Positions 39,586 to 48,609 of a stretch of 64,000 bases of DNA are shown here, piece by piece. Within the stretch, counting starts at the first letter, position 1. Every line of letters starts with the position of its first letter. Made by a program: the position numbers and the translations under genes. The notes beneath the pieces were generated by a model that worked only from the letters and a program-made list of their open reading frames with translations, ran no database searches and was not told where the DNA came from. This stretch comes from Pseudomonas sp. P5_109 (GTDB lineage: Bacteria > Pseudomonadota > Gammaproteobacteria > Pseudomonadales > Pseudomonadaceae). Location: assembly GCF_034009455.1 (NCBI RefSeq), contig NZ_CP125380.1:785001-849000 (forward strand), given 5' to 3'.

Positions 39586-39592
39586 AGGCATC

Positions 39593-39838
39593 ATGGCCAG
39601 CATCACCATTAGAAACCTTGATGAGAAGCTCAAGGAGCAGCTGCGTATCACGGCGGCTCATAACGGACATTCGATGGAAGAGGAGGCTCGCCTGATTCTG
39701 GGCCGGGCCTTGGCGACTGTTGATCGCGCCGGTGGACTTGGAAGCAGGATCCGCAACAGGTTCAGCGCTCTCGGAGGCGTGGAGCTTGATCTGCCAGAAC
39801 GCTCAGAGAAAGCGACGGCGGTGGATTTTTCTGAATGA
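39593..39838 (+). CDS. fitA: FitA-like ribbon-helix-helix antitoxin
   Basis: An antitoxin of 81 aa. MASITIRNLDEKLKEQLRITAAHNGHSMEEEARLIL-type sequence is the FitA ribbon-helix-helix DNA-binding fold: a short strand SITIRNL, then two helices. The C-terminal tail GVELDLPERSEKATAVDF is the part that would occupy the toxin active site. The ATG at 39593 has GGAGG at 39584-39588; an ATG at 39568 inside the palindrome lacks a ribosome-binding site. It overlaps the toxin start by four bases, the standard type II toxin-antitoxin order. Confidence 0.9.
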   Translation: MASITIRNLDEKLKEQLRITAAHNGHSMEEEARLILGRALATVDRAGGLGSRIRNRFSALGGVELDLPERSEKATAVDFSE

Positions 39839-40254
39839 TAGTGCTCGATACCAACGTTCTTTCAGAGTTTATGCGAGTCGAACCTGAAGCCCGGGTGCTT
39901 GCCTGGGTTGATGCGCAGCCATCGATGGATCTGGCAGTCAGTGCGGTAACGGTGGCGGAAATACTCCACGGCATCGCACGCCTGCCTTCCGGCAAGCGCA
40001 AACAAAAACTTGAAGCCCATGCCATGGCAATGTTCGAAGAGGACTTTGCCGGACGCATTTTGCCGTTCGATGCTCATGCCGCTGTCGAGTACGCAACGCT
40101 GGTAGCAGGTGCTGAAGCCAATGGGCGTGCGGTTTCAATGGCAGATGCGCAAATTGCCGCCATTTGCCGAAGCCATGGGGCTGCCATAGCCACCCGCAAT
40201 GTTCGAGATTTCGAGTTCAGCGGTGTTGAAGTGATAGATCCCTGGATAAGCTGA
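39835..40254 (+). CDS. fitB: FitB/VapC-type PIN-domain toxin
   Basis: A PIN-domain ribonuclease toxin of 139 aa. The acidic active-site residues are all in place: Asp5 (MIVLDTNVLSE), Glu42 (TVAEILHGI), Asp104 (SMADAQIAA) and Asp125 (NVRDFE). Glu, Asp and Asp spacing is that of FitB from Neisseria. It is translated from an ATGA overlap with fitA, so toxin and antitoxin are coupled. No truncation is visible, so the pair looks functional. Confidence 0.92.
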   Translation: MIVLDTNVLSEFMRVEPEARVLAWVDAQPSMDLAVSAVTVAEILHGIARLPSGKRKQKLEAHAMAMFEEDFAGRILPFDAHAAVEYATLVAGAEANGRAVSMADAQIAAICRSHGAAIATRNVRDFEFSGVEVIDPWIS

Positions 40255-40262
40255 GCCCCCTC

Positions 40263-40362
40263 TGTAGGAGCGAGCTCGCTCGCGAAAAACTTGCCAGCGC
40301 CGCGATCATTCAGAATGCACGCGTTATCGTTGGCCACCATCGCGAGCAAGCTCGCTCCTACA
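40263..40362. repeat. REP pair between fitB and the chemoreceptor gene
   Basis: TGTAGGAGCGAGCTCGCTCGCGA and TCGCGAGCAAGCTCGCTCCTACA are inverted copies about 54 bp apart. The pair lies in the convergent junction and touches the chemoreceptor stop region. Confidence 0.9.
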
Positions 40363-40364
40363 GG

Positions 40365-42284
40365 TCAGACGCGGAAGTGGCTCACCATCTGCTGCAACTG
40401 ACCACCCAGCCGCGCCAGCTCAACGCTGGACTTGGCGGTTTCATCGCTCGCCGCCGCGGTCTGTTCGGACACATCGCGCACGTTGATGATGCTGCGGCTG
40501 ATCTCTTCGGCCACGGCGCTTTGCTGTTCGGCTGCGGCGGCGATCTGCTGGTTCATCGACTGGATGTTGGACACGGTGCGGGTGATGCTCTCCAGAGACT
40601 CGCCGGCCTTGCGAGTCAACGCCACGCTGCTGTCGGTGAGGACGCGGCTGTTGTTCATCACGGCGGACACTTGTTGCGTGCCGTTCTGCAGGCCGGCCAC
40701 CAGGCCTTCGATTTCCTCGGTGGATTTCTGCGTGCGCTGGGCCAGGCCGCGGACCTCGTCGGCGACCACGGCAAAACCACGACCGGCTTCACCGGCGCGG
40801 GCCGCTTCGATGGCGGCGTTGAGCGCCAGCAGGTTGGTCTGTTCGGCCACGGCCTTGATCACGTCCATGACGCTGCCGATCTTGTCGCTTTCCTGTTGCA
40901 GCACGCTCATGGCCTCGGTGGAGCGCACCACTTCGCTGGCCAGACGCTCGATCTGGGCGATGGCTTCGTTGACCACCTTGTCGCCTTCACGGGCTTCGCC
41001 GTCCGCCGCCGCAGCGGCTTGCGAAGCTTCTTCGGCATTGCGCGCGACTTCCTGCACGGTGGCGGTCATCTCGTGCATGGCGGTGGCAACTTGATCGGTC
41101 TCGATTTTCTGGCTGTTGACCCCGGCGCTGGTCTGCTCGGTCACCGCTGACAGCTCCTCGGCGGCGCTGGCGATCTGGGTCACGCCGTCGCGGATACCGC
41201 TGATCAAGTCGCGCAGGGTCACGCCCATGCGCGCGATGCCTTGCTGCAACACGCCGAGTTCGTCACGACGGGTGACCAGCACGTTCTGCGACAGGTCACC
41301 GCTGGCGATGCGATCGACCACCGCCAGGGTTTCACGCAATGGGCGGGTGATCTGGCGGGTGATGACCACGGCGGCAATGATGCCCACCAGCAAGGCCAGC
41401 AGCGTGCTGATCAGTTGCAAGGTGCGCGCCTGGGCGCTTTCGGCGTCACGGCGATCGAGCTGGATCTGATACAGCTGATCGCTCTGGGACACGATGGCGG
41501 CGCCCTGCTCGGTCATTTCCTTGCGCGCCTGCACGGCGTCATTGCTGGCGCTCTTGTAGGCCTGCAAGGCACTGCGATAGTTGCCCAGCGCAGTTTCCAG
41601 CTGACGCAGGGCGTCTTGCTGGGAATCGGCGAAATGCGCGTTCAGCGGTTTCAGGCTGGCGATGGCCGCGTCCAGTTGGCCGACGGCTTTTTGTTCGGTT
41701 TCGGCGTTGGTACTGGCGGTGTAGCCGCGCACTTCGTAGCGGGCCAGCAGGAACGCTTCCTTGGCCGCGGTGATGGCCTGGAACTGTTCGAAGCGCTGGT
41801 CGCTCAGCGGCATTTGCTGCACGCGGGTGTTGATGTCATTGATCAGCGTGTTGGCGGTTTCGGCGTTGGCGCTCATGGCGTCGCGGGCGCTGTTGCCGGC
41901 GCGGTAAGCGTTGCGCATCTTGCCCAGGGACGTCTTGTAGGCGTCGATGACGGTGCCTTGCTCGCGCAGTAGCTTGAGGTTTTCCGGGCTCTTGAACTTC
42001 GCCAGCAGGGCTTGCTGCTGGGCCGAGAAGGCGTCGAGGGTGGTCTGCACGCTCTGGGCGGCGGTTTCGTCGCCGTTGGTCAGCATGTATTGCAGGCGAA
42101 CCACGCGCAGTTTGGTCAGGCCGGCATTGAGCTGGGTGATATCGCTCATCCAGTTGCTGCGGTCGATCAACCCGCCCAGGCTGGTCCAGCCGGTCAAGGC
42201 GAGGACGCAGGTCAGTGCCAGCACCAGGCCAAATCCAAGGCCCAGTTTCAGGTTCACGCTGATGTTGCCGAACCAGCTATTCAT
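40365..42284 (-). CDS. Methyl-accepting chemotaxis protein
   Basis: A membrane chemoreceptor of 639 aa. TM1 is near residues 8-31 ([20 protein letters not shown]), then a long helical periplasmic domain of about 250 residues fits the HBM or four-helix-bundle type. TM2 is near 285-310 ([18 protein letters not shown]), followed by HAMP and the signalling hairpin with the conserved tip [38 protein letters not shown] sequence. It ends in MVSHFRV without a CheR pentapeptide, so adaptation enzymes would act without tethering. The ATG at 42284 follows CTGGAGGAATTTG. It is divergent from the histidine phosphatase. The ligand is unknown; HBM receptors in Pseudomonas sense organic acids. Confidence 0.93.
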   Translation of the reverse strand: MNSWFGNISVNLKLGLGFGLVLALTCVLALTGWTSLGGLIDRSNWMSDITQLNAGLTKLRVVRLQYMLTNGDETAAQSVQTTLDAFSAQQQALLAKFKSPENLKLLREQGTVIDAYKTSLGKMRNAYRAGNSARDAMSANAETANTLINDINTRVQQMPLSDQRFEQFQAITAAKEAFLLARYEVRGYTASTNAETEQKAVGQLDAAIASLKPLNAHFADSQQDALRQLETALGNYRSALQAYKSASNDAVQARKEMTEQGAAIVSQSDQLYQIQLDRRDAESAQARTLQLISTLLALLVGIIAAVVITRQITRPLRETLAVVDRIASGDLSQNVLVTRRDELGVLQQGIARMGVTLRDLISGIRDGVTQIASAAEELSAVTEQTSAGVNSQKIETDQVATAMHEMTATVQEVARNAEEASQAAAAADGEAREGDKVVNEAIAQIERLASEVVRSTEAMSVLQQESDKIGSVMDVIKAVAEQTNLLALNAAIEAARAGEAGRGFAVVADEVRGLAQRTQKSTEEIEGLVAGLQNGTQQVSAVMNNSRVLTDSSVALTRKAGESLESITRTVSNIQSMNQQIAAAAEQQSAVAEEISRSIINVRDVSEQTAAASDETAKSSVELARLGGQLQQMVSHFRV

Positions 42285-42544
42285 CAAATTCCTCCAGGAA
42301 CGTAGTGCTTCTTTATCGTCGTTTGGCTGGAAGATTGTTTTTTTTGGGGGCCGCCAAGCTGTGTAAGCAGGATGTATCGGCAGCAATCCCTGTAGCTGAA
42401 AGGATTTTTCCGAACGGATTCTGTAACAAGGTTTTTACAGTGCTTTTAAGCTTTTTTTCACATGAGTTTCACCAGCCACCGACGCACGCTTCTTTAACCT
42501 CCCGGGATCTAATGAGGTGGTGCGTGCCGGCGAGGCGGCTTGAT

Positions 42545-43216
42545 GTGGAATTAAGACTGAGTCTTTTCGGGATAAAACGCTCGATCGATCTGAACCGCTT
42601 CGCCCGTTATCGCAACGCTGCGGTGGTGTTGGCTTCGGCGCTGCTGGTCATCCCGCTGACTGTGTTTTTGCTGCGTCCTGCCACCGCACCGGACCTGGCT
42701 CACGGTAATGTGGCCGGCGCACAGGCCTTGATGAAGGGGTGGGCCAAGGGCGACATGATCGTGTTGGTGCGCCACGTCGAACGCTGCGATCACTCCCCGG
42801 CGCCTTGCCTGCTCGGCAACGATGGCATTACCGAGCGCTCTCGTAGTGTGGCCGAGAGTCTCGGTGCGCAGTTCAAACATCTTGGCCTGGACAAGGCCGA
42901 TATCTACAACAGCCCGATCCTGCGCACCGCGCAGACCGCCAACTTCATGTTCAACAAGGTTGGCACGGGCGAAGACTGGCTGATCAGTTGCAAGGGCACC
43001 ATGCTGCGCGATGCGCTGGCGCATAAAGTGGCCGGGCGTAATCTGATTCTGGTGACCCACAGCGAGTGCATGGAGCAACTGGAAAAAGATCTCACGTTGT
43101 CGCCCTCGACACTGGCTTATGGCGCCTCTCTGTTTATTTCCGCCGAAACCCCGCAGACTCCGCGCATGCTTGGCTTCATCGAAGCTTCTGACTGGAGCTC
43201 GGTGAGCACTCATTGA
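42545..43216 (+). CDS. Membrane-anchored histidine phosphatase
   Basis: A protein of 223 aa (from GTG at 42545) with one N-terminal membrane anchor (VVLASALLVIPLTVFLL) and a histidine-phosphatase domain. The phosphohistidine motif reads LVRHVERCDHS, that is RHxE with Val where most family members have Gly (RHGE), and the second His is in LVTHSECMEQL. It resembles a short SixA/phosphoglycerate-mutase-like fold. The start is uncertain: the frame is open upstream, and GAGGCGG near 42532 favours GTG at 42545. It is followed 34 bp later by the PAP2 gene, suggesting a joint role in envelope phosphate removal. Confidence 0.8.
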   Translation: MELRLSLFGIKRSIDLNRFARYRNAAVVLASALLVIPLTVFLLRPATAPDLAHGNVAGAQALMKGWAKGDMIVLVRHVERCDHSPAPCLLGNDGITERSRSVAESLGAQFKHLGLDKADIYNSPILRTAQTANFMFNKVGTGEDWLISCKGTMLRDALAHKVAGRNLILVTHSECMEQLEKDLTLSPSTLAYGASLFISAETPQTPRMLGFIEASDWSSVSTH

Positions 43217-43250
43217 GTTTTTCCCACATCTTTCTGAATCAGGATCCACA

Positions 43251-44084
43251 ATGCTGACCGCTTCCCGCTACCGCTTTTACTGGGTGAATTTCGGTATTCC
43301 GCTGGCCTGCGCGGTCGCGGTGTTCCTGATGTTCGACATGACCAAGATCGACATCGCCTTCAACAACTATTTTTTTGATCCGGTGACGCAGACTTACCCG
43401 CTGGACCAGGTCCATCTGTTCGAAAAAATCACCCACAAATGGGCACGGATCATCCCGAACTGGACCGGCGAAATCGCGATTATCGGCGCCTTGCTGTCGT
43501 TTCTCTGGCCGCGCCTGAAGGCTGAAAAGCACTCGAAAATCATCGCGTTCCTGGAAAAAATCAAGGTCGCACCGGTACTGCGCTTTGCCACCCGGCACCG
43601 TCGCGATTTTCTCTACGTGGTGTTCGCGTTTTCCATCAGCACCGGGGTGATTCACTACCTCAAGGGCCACACCAGCGTGTATTGCCCGATCGAGACCACC
43701 CTGTACGGCGGCAAAATGCAGCACGTCGAATGGTACGAGAATTTCAAACTGCTCAAGACCGCCGGTGATGGTCGCTGCTGGCCGGGCGGACATGCCTCGG
43801 GCGGTTTCACCATGCTGGCGTTGTACTTCGTGGCTCGCCGTTATCGCTGGCGCTATTCGAAAGCGATCATGTACGGCTCGCTGACCCTCGGTTTCATCTA
43901 CGGCACAACGCGGGTACTGCAAGGCTGGCACTACATGTCCCACACCTTCTGGGCCGGGATCTTTGTGTGGCTGGCGTGTTTGCTGACGGCGCTGGCGTTC
44001 TATGGGCGAGCGAGGCTGGAACAGCCGGTGCTCTCCAAAGCACAACAACCGGTGCCGGCGGGCGAGACTCAACCCGTGAATTGA
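43251..44084 (+). CDS. PAP2-family membrane phosphatase
   Basis: An integral membrane phosphatase of 277 aa. The three PAP2 motifs are partly visible: KGHTSVYCP (motif 1, degenerate), PGGHASGG with catalytic His181 (motif 2), and TRVLQGWHYMSHTFWAG (motif 3). Four to six transmembrane helices flank them. Relatives act on undecaprenyl pyrophosphate or on lipid A and other lipid phosphates (LpxE, LpxT-like). It lies downstream of the histidine phosphatase and convergent with an ArnT-like glycosyltransferase, which points to lipid A or cell-envelope modification. The exact substrate cannot be told. Confidence 0.86.
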   Translation: MLTASRYRFYWVNFGIPLACAVAVFLMFDMTKIDIAFNNYFFDPVTQTYPLDQVHLFEKITHKWARIIPNWTGEIAIIGALLSFLWPRLKAEKHSKIIAFLEKIKVAPVLRFATRHRRDFLYVVFAFSISTGVIHYLKGHTSVYCPIETTLYGGKMQHVEWYENFKLLKTAGDGRCWPGGHASGGFTMLALYFVARRYRWRYSKAIMYGSLTLGFIYGTTRVLQGWHYMSHTFWAGIFVWLACLLTALAFYGRARLEQPVLSKAQQPVPAGETQPVN

Positions 44085-44100
44085 GTCAGCGTTGAACTGC

Positions 44101-44136
44101 AAAACCCGCACCCCGAAAGGGTTGCGGGTTTTTTGT
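44101..44136 (+). terminator. Intrinsic terminator between the PAP2 and ArnT-like genes
   Basis: AAACCCGCACCC, a GAAA loop and GGGTTGCGGGTTT form a long stem followed by a run of T. A run of four A on the left side means it could also serve the convergent ArnT-like gene (ends at 44203). Confidence 0.88.
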
Positions 44137-44202
44137 TGTCCGGGGAAATGTCAGCGAACTCAGGAGTTGGAAGCAGCAACGATCCTACACGTGGCGGATG
44201 CT

Positions 44203-45642
44203 TCACTGGCTAACGAAGTAATAGGCCTGACGCCCCACCATCATCGTCTTGATCACCTTCAGCGGCGCGGCAGGCTCAGTGTCGCCGGAGAGCACCGCGA
44301 CATGATCAGGCGATGCACTCAGAAACTCATGAAGCTGCGACTCGGTATCGAGCCCCTTGAGCACGCTGCGGGTATAGAACACGCTGGCGCCACCCAATCG
44401 TTCATTGGCCTGGAACAGCGCGACTTGCTGCCCCATGGCCTGCATCGACTGGATCTGCTCGGTCAGCGGCAGGAAGGACAACGTGCGGTCGGCATGGGGC
44501 ATCGCCCATTGTGCAGCGGCGAAGTAACCGCTAATGACCACGGCCAGGGTGCCAACAGCCAGACCGTTACGATGCCCGGCCAAGTGGCCGATCCAGGTCG
44601 AGGTGCCTTCACGGGACTTCAGGCGCTCGAACAGGACGCTCGCGTACTCGGCGGCGATCACTGCTGCGGCGGGCGTCAGCGACATCAGGTACACCGTACG
44701 TTTGCTGGATGCCAGCGTCAGCATCACAAATTGCGCCAGCAACCACAGGGTGAAGAACAGCAAGTAACGGTTGGCCATCAGGCTTTTGCGGAAATGCCAC
44801 AGGCCCAGGTACACCAGAATGTTCCAGGGCAAGAATGCCTGGGGCAGTTTGACCAGGTAGTAATAGTACGGCTCGTGATGCCCCGCTTCGACGAAAGAAC
44901 CGCTGAAGCGACCGACGCTGTTGGTCAGCAACACCTCCGTTACGGCATGGGCACCACCACGCTGGTACAGCATCGCAAGCCAGATCATCAGCGGTACCAA
45001 CCCCAGCAGCGTCAACAGGCCTGGCCGCAGCCAGCCCGCGACGTTCAGGCGTTTGTCCATCAGGCCGGTAGCCAACAGATACGCGAAGATCACCACACCC
45101 GGCATGGCCAGGCCCAGCACACCCTTGCTCAAGGTCGCGATGGCGATCCCCGCCACAAACAGCAATCCATTGCTGATACTTGCTTGTCGTTGCCCTGCAA
45201 GGAACGCCAGCAGCGCTGTGCTCACTCCCAGGGCGAGCAACGCATCTTCACCGACTCCGCGCACGTTGCTCCAGTAACTGGCCATGGTCGCCAGCAAAAT
45301 CGCGGCCGTCCACGCGACAGTGACGGGCCGACCGAGCCGACGCAGCATGGCGTACAACAGCATCACACTGAACAACCCGGCGAATGCGGACGTCAGGCGA
45401 ACGGCCCACGGCGTACCGCCAAATGCGCGGATGGCCCCGGCATCAAGCCACAGGCTCAGGGGTGGTTTTTCCAGAAACGGTTCGCTGAAAAGCCGCGGCG
45501 TTACCCAATCGTTATCCAGGTGCATTTCCATGGCAATTCCGGCGACCCGCGCTTCGGTGGAACCTTGTAATTGGTGGTTGCCAAGGGCGAAGAAAAACAG
45601 CAGGGAACACAGGGCAAACAGTAGTGGGACAGGGCGCGACAT
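44203..45642 (-). CDS. ArnT-like membrane glycosyltransferase (GT39/GT83 family)
   Basis: A polytopic protein of 479 aa. The N-terminal half has the acidic motif of the PMT/ArnT fold: STEARVAGIAMEM and the first periplasmic loop with FLEKPPLSLWL, where the Lys-Pro-Pro-Leu block is conserved in ArnT (EKP-containing loop). About ten to twelve transmembrane helices are followed by a short periplasmic C-terminal domain. ArnT adds aminoarabinose to lipid A; this protein is shorter than ArnT (about 550) and lies outside an arn operon, so the sugar and acceptor are unknown. The start is the ATG at 45642. Its promoter region contains a perfect inverted repeat at 45703-45722. Confidence 0.84.
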   Translation of the reverse strand: MSRPVPLLFALCSLLFFFALGNHQLQGSTEARVAGIAMEMHLDNDWVTPRLFSEPFLEKPPLSLWLDAGAIRAFGGTPWAVRLTSAFAGLFSVMLLYAMLRRLGRPVTVAWTAAILLATMASYWSNVRGVGEDALLALGVSTALLAFLAGQRQASISNGLLFVAGIAIATLSKGVLGLAMPGVVIFAYLLATGLMDKRLNVAGWLRPGLLTLLGLVPLMIWLAMLYQRGGAHAVTEVLLTNSVGRFSGSFVEAGHHEPYYYYLVKLPQAFLPWNILVYLGLWHFRKSLMANRYLLFFTLWLLAQFVMLTLASSKRTVYLMSLTPAAAVIAAEYASVLFERLKSREGTSTWIGHLAGHRNGLAVGTLAVVISGYFAAAQWAMPHADRTLSFLPLTEQIQSMQAMGQQVALFQANERLGGASVFYTRSVLKGLDTESQLHEFLSASPDHVAVLSGDTEPAAPLKVIKTMMVGRQAYYFVSQ

Positions 45643-45702
45643 GACTTCTGGCTACCGGAAAAAGAAGGCCGAAAAAAACAGGCTGGAAAAAAAGTATACG
45701 GA

Positions 45703-45722
45703 ACGATTTCTTAACAAATCGT
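45703..45722. promoter_or_regulatory. Inverted repeat in the ArnT-like/metallophosphoesterase divergent promoter
   Basis: ACGATTT, CTTAAC and AAATCGT form a perfect inverted repeat with 7-bp arms. On the minus strand a TATACT hexamer at 45694-45699 fits a -10 box for the ArnT-like gene, so the repeat covers its spacer and -35 region. This is the place for an operator. The regulator is unknown. Confidence 0.4.
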
Positions 45723-45807
45723 GAACAACTGCTGTGATCTATTGGGGGGGAAGGTTGACCTTCATTTCGCCAACCAATTTGGCATTCGATGCCCGGTGAT
45801 TCCCTGA

Positions 45808-46860
45808 TTGAATCGCACAACTTCCCCCTCCAAATCTGCCAGGCGTCGGGTGCTCCGACGGATCATGTCTGGTTCAAGCGTGGCCTTCATTTTTCTGCTC
45901 ATCGCGGGTGGCTACTGGTTGTTCACTCCGCCGTCACCTTATGTTCCGCTGAGCGGCCTGGACCCCACGTCGGCGTCGTTGATCGCTGTGGGCGATCAAG
46001 GCAGCGGTGACTGGCAACAGTGGCGTGTGGGGCAGGCCATGGAACGAGTCGCGGCTCGAGAGGGGCGCCTGGACATGGTGGTTTTTCTCGGCGACAACTT
46101 CTACGGCAAGCCATTGACCAGCACTCGCGATCGCCACTGGGAAACCCGATTCGAACGTGTCTATTGGGGACACTGGCTCAGCCATGTGCCGTTTTACGCA
46201 GTGCTGGGGAACCACGATTACCCGGTATCGCAAAAATACGAGATTGAGTACGGCCAACAGCACAGGGGATCGGGTCGCTGGCAGATGCCGGCGAATTTCT
46301 ACGTCAAGGATTTCGGTGAAGTCGACGGGCGGCCATTGGTGCGAATGGTGTTCCTCGATACCTCGGCGCCGCGTGAGAGTTTGCAGCAGCAAATCGACTT
46401 GATCGACCAGGCGTTCCAGGCACCCGGACCGGCTCCGGTATGGCGAATCGCAGCGTCCCATCACCCAGTGCGCAATCAAGGCCGACATGGAGAGGAGCCA
46501 GATCTGGTCACACGGCTCTTGCCAGTGTTGGAACGCAACCACGTCGATCTGCTTCTGTCAGGTCATGATCACAACCAGCAATTGCTGTTGCGTGCAGGTG
46601 AGCCGGCTTGGGTGATTTCCGGGGCGGGTGGCCAGAAGTTGAATGCTTTGAATACGCCAACATCCGATAGCACGTTTACCGCCTCGCGGGCCGGTTTTGC
46701 CAAGCTCGACCTGAGCGCCACTCAACTCAGGCTGGGCTACTACAACGACCGCGGCGATCTGGAGTCGGGCTTTCGCTGGGCCCGGGACTGCCAGTGGATG
46801 GCCAAAGGCTGTTTGCTGCCTGAGCAACCGCAAGGGCGCCTTGCACAGGTGGCGCAGTGA
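45808..46860 (+). CDS. Purple-acid-phosphatase-like metallophosphoesterase
   Basis: A protein of about 350 aa with an N-terminal basic patch and membrane anchor (VAFIFLLIAGGYWLF), then a calcineurin-type phosphoesterase domain. The metal motifs are in order: AVGDQGSG, FLGDNFYG, GNHDYPV, SHHPVRNQG and SGHDHNQQ. GDNFY with Tyr is the purple acid phosphatase pattern. The TTG at 45808 includes the basic residues before the anchor; the ATG at 45865 is an alternative with little leader. It is divergent from the ArnT-like gene. The two may share control, and the protein probably acts outside the inner membrane on phosphate esters. Confidence 0.84.
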   Translation: MNRTTSPSKSARRRVLRRIMSGSSVAFIFLLIAGGYWLFTPPSPYVPLSGLDPTSASLIAVGDQGSGDWQQWRVGQAMERVAAREGRLDMVVFLGDNFYGKPLTSTRDRHWETRFERVYWGHWLSHVPFYAVLGNHDYPVSQKYEIEYGQQHRGSGRWQMPANFYVKDFGEVDGRPLVRMVFLDTSAPRESLQQQIDLIDQAFQAPGPAPVWRIAASHHPVRNQGRHGEEPDLVTRLLPVLERNHVDLLLSGHDHNQQLLLRAGEPAWVISGAGGQKLNALNTPTSDSTFTASRAGFAKLDLSATQLRLGYYNDRGDLESGFRWARDCQWMAKGCLLPEQPQGRLAQVAQ

Positions 46861-46912
46861 TGGGCGCAAACCCGCAGGCAAAAAAAAGGTTCTTCACGCA
46901 TTCCCGGGAAAC

Positions 46913-47013
46913 TGTAGGAGCCGGCTTGCCGGCGATGGACTCAAGTGCGCCGCGTTTATCCAGTTCACGCGCGTTATCGTTAGCGACCATCGCTGGCAAG
47001 CCAGCTCCTGCAA
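46913..47013. repeat. REP-like inverted pair in the 342-bp gap after the metallophosphoesterase gene
   Basis: TGTAGGAGCCGGCTTGCCGGCGATGG and CCATCGCTGGCAAGCCAGCTCCTGCA face each other. It is a CCGGCTTGCCGGC variant with a few differences between arms. The rest of the gap (46861-47202) holds only the minus-strand terminator at 47066-47092. Confidence 0.8.
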
Positions 47014-47065
47014 GGGACCGCGTCCGAGTCAACAATGTGGGGGCCTCCAAACCAGTGAAAGTTCC

Positions 47066-47092
47066 AAAAAAAAAGCCCGCGGGAGGGCGGGC
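47066..47092 (-). terminator. Intrinsic terminator of the DUF2252 gene
   Basis: Read on the minus strand, GCCCGC, CCTCCC and GCGGGC are followed by nine T (nine A at 47066-47074 on the plus strand). It lies 110 bp beyond the stop of the DUF2252 gene. Confidence 0.88.
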
Positions 47093-47202
47093 AAACCGTA
47101 GTTTCTTGAATGAGCGAGTGAAATGTACAGGCTGGCGCGAGGCGGCGGGGTGAAGAAAAATTCATTTCGATCAAAGCCCCCGTGCCAGAGCCTGCGCCAC
47201 AG

Positions 47203-48609
47203 TTACGGCAAATGATCAGCGGCAAAATCGGCTTCCGAGCGTGCACGTAAACGGCCCTTGCGACAGGCCTGCTGGAACCGCTCGAAATCGCGCTCGTTCT
47301 GCTCGGTATAGCCTTGGGCGTATTTATAAAGCGCGTCGGCCAGTGCGTCGCTCTTGCCAATGTAGCCGCTGATCACCGCCGCCTGGCCCGATGCCTTGGC
47401 GTGGGCGCGAGCCAGGGCTTGGCCGCAGAGCCGGCCGTATGCCGCGAACGCTTCGCCATCGAAGGTCTCGAGTTCGGCGGAGATTTTCATATCGCGCAAT
47501 TGCCGTACATAGAAATGACGCCCGCTGGGACCGGTGGTCCAGCCAAGGAACAGGTCGCTGGCCGATTGCATCAAGCGCTGACCGTCGACCACCCGTTGCC
47601 CTTCATGGCGCACCCGCGACTTGGCTTTCACGTAGCCGGCAAGCACCGAGCGCCGCGCTTCCTTGAATTGCAGGAACAACGGGAACTCCTGATCGTCGGT
47701 CAGCAGCGCCACCAGGCAACGGGTGCCGACACTGCCCACGCCCACCACCTTGAACGCCATGTCCTGAACGTGAAAGCGCGACACCAGATCACGGCGGTCC
47801 GCTTGCAGGGTGCCGCGATAGTCGCGCATGAAGGTGTCGTAGAGCGGGCGCCAGTCCGAGAGACGCAACCAGTCATCATCGGCATCCAGCAGCGTGGTGT
47901 TTTTGTGCAGGTGGAAAATTTCCGGCAAGTCATCGCGAATGATCAGACGACCATGGGCGTCGCGTTCGCTGATTTTTGGCAGCAGTTCGGCATGGGTGCG
48001 CCGTTCGGCCTTGGCGATGGCGCGCTCCACGTGTTCCAGTGTGCTTTTGTTGGCCTGCGCCAGCAGGTCGTCATAGCTGATGGATTCGTACCAGGTTTCC
48101 AGCGCACTTTGTTCGGCGCATTCGAGCATGGTTTCCTGATAGGCGCCCACGACGTGGTGGCAAACCGTTTCCTCAACCGTTTCCCCATGACGCAGGTCGC
48201 GAGCCGCCACCAGGAAACTCGCCACCAGACGCTTCAAGTCCCACTCCCACGGCCCGGGATGGGCCTCGTCGAAGTCATTGACGCTGAACAGCAGATTGCG
48301 CTCAGGCGTCGCGAAACCGCCGAAATTCATCAGGTGGCAATCGCCGCAAATCGGTGAAACCAGCCCCATGTTCGAGGTGCCCGCCAAATCGTGGGCCTGC
48401 AGCAGCGCATTGCCGCGATAGAAGGTGAACGGCGACACCAGCATGCGCCCGTAGCGCAGCTCCACCAGCGATTTGACGCGCCCTTCACTCGACGCCTTGA
48501 TCAGCGGAATCGGGTCGCGATCGACATTGCCCAGGGACGCTTGCGAACTGCGCGAGCACTTCTTGCGCGCATCCTTGCCTTGCTTCAAACGGTCGGTGAG
48601 GGTGGTCAT
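47203..48609 (-). CDS. DUF2252 protein (kinase-like fold)
   Basis: A cytoplasmic protein of 468 aa of family DUF2252. MLVSPFTFYRGNALLQAHDLA, ICGDCHLMNFGGFATPE and FSVNDFDEAHPGPWEWDLKRL are its defining blocks, with an HxxN-F and DFD layout like protein-kinase-like phosphotransferases. The C-terminal part includes LGWTTGPSGRHFYVRQLRDMK and YGRLCGQALARAHAKASG. The biochemical role is not established. The start is the ATG at 48609. It seems monocistronic with its own terminator. Confidence 0.9.
   Translation of the reverse strand: MTTLTDRLKQGKDARKKCSRSSQASLGNVDRDPIPLIKASSEGRVKSLVELRYGRMLVSPFTFYRGNALLQAHDLAGTSNMGLVSPICGDCHLMNFGGFATPERNLLFSVNDFDEAHPGPWEWDLKRLVASFLVAARDLRHGETVEETVCHHVVGAYQETMLECAEQSALETWYESISYDDLLAQANKSTLEHVERAIAKAERRTHAELLPKISERDAHGRLIIRDDLPEIFHLHKNTTLLDADDDWLRLSDWRPLYDTFMRDYRGTLQADRRDLVSRFHVQDMAFKVVGVGSVGTRCLVALLTDDQEFPLFLQFKEARRSVLAGYVKAKSRVRHEGQRVVDGQRLMQSASDLFLGWTTGPSGRHFYVRQLRDMKISAELETFDGEAFAAYGRLCGQALARAHAKASGQAAVISGYIGKSDALADALYKYAQGYTEQNERDFERFQQACRKGRLRARSEADFAADHLP

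Noticed and set aside
44092..45570. A 492-codon plus-strand frame opposite the ArnT-like gene
   Set aside because: It is rich in Gln and His without motifs; the minus-strand gene has clear membrane helices and glycosyltransferase features.
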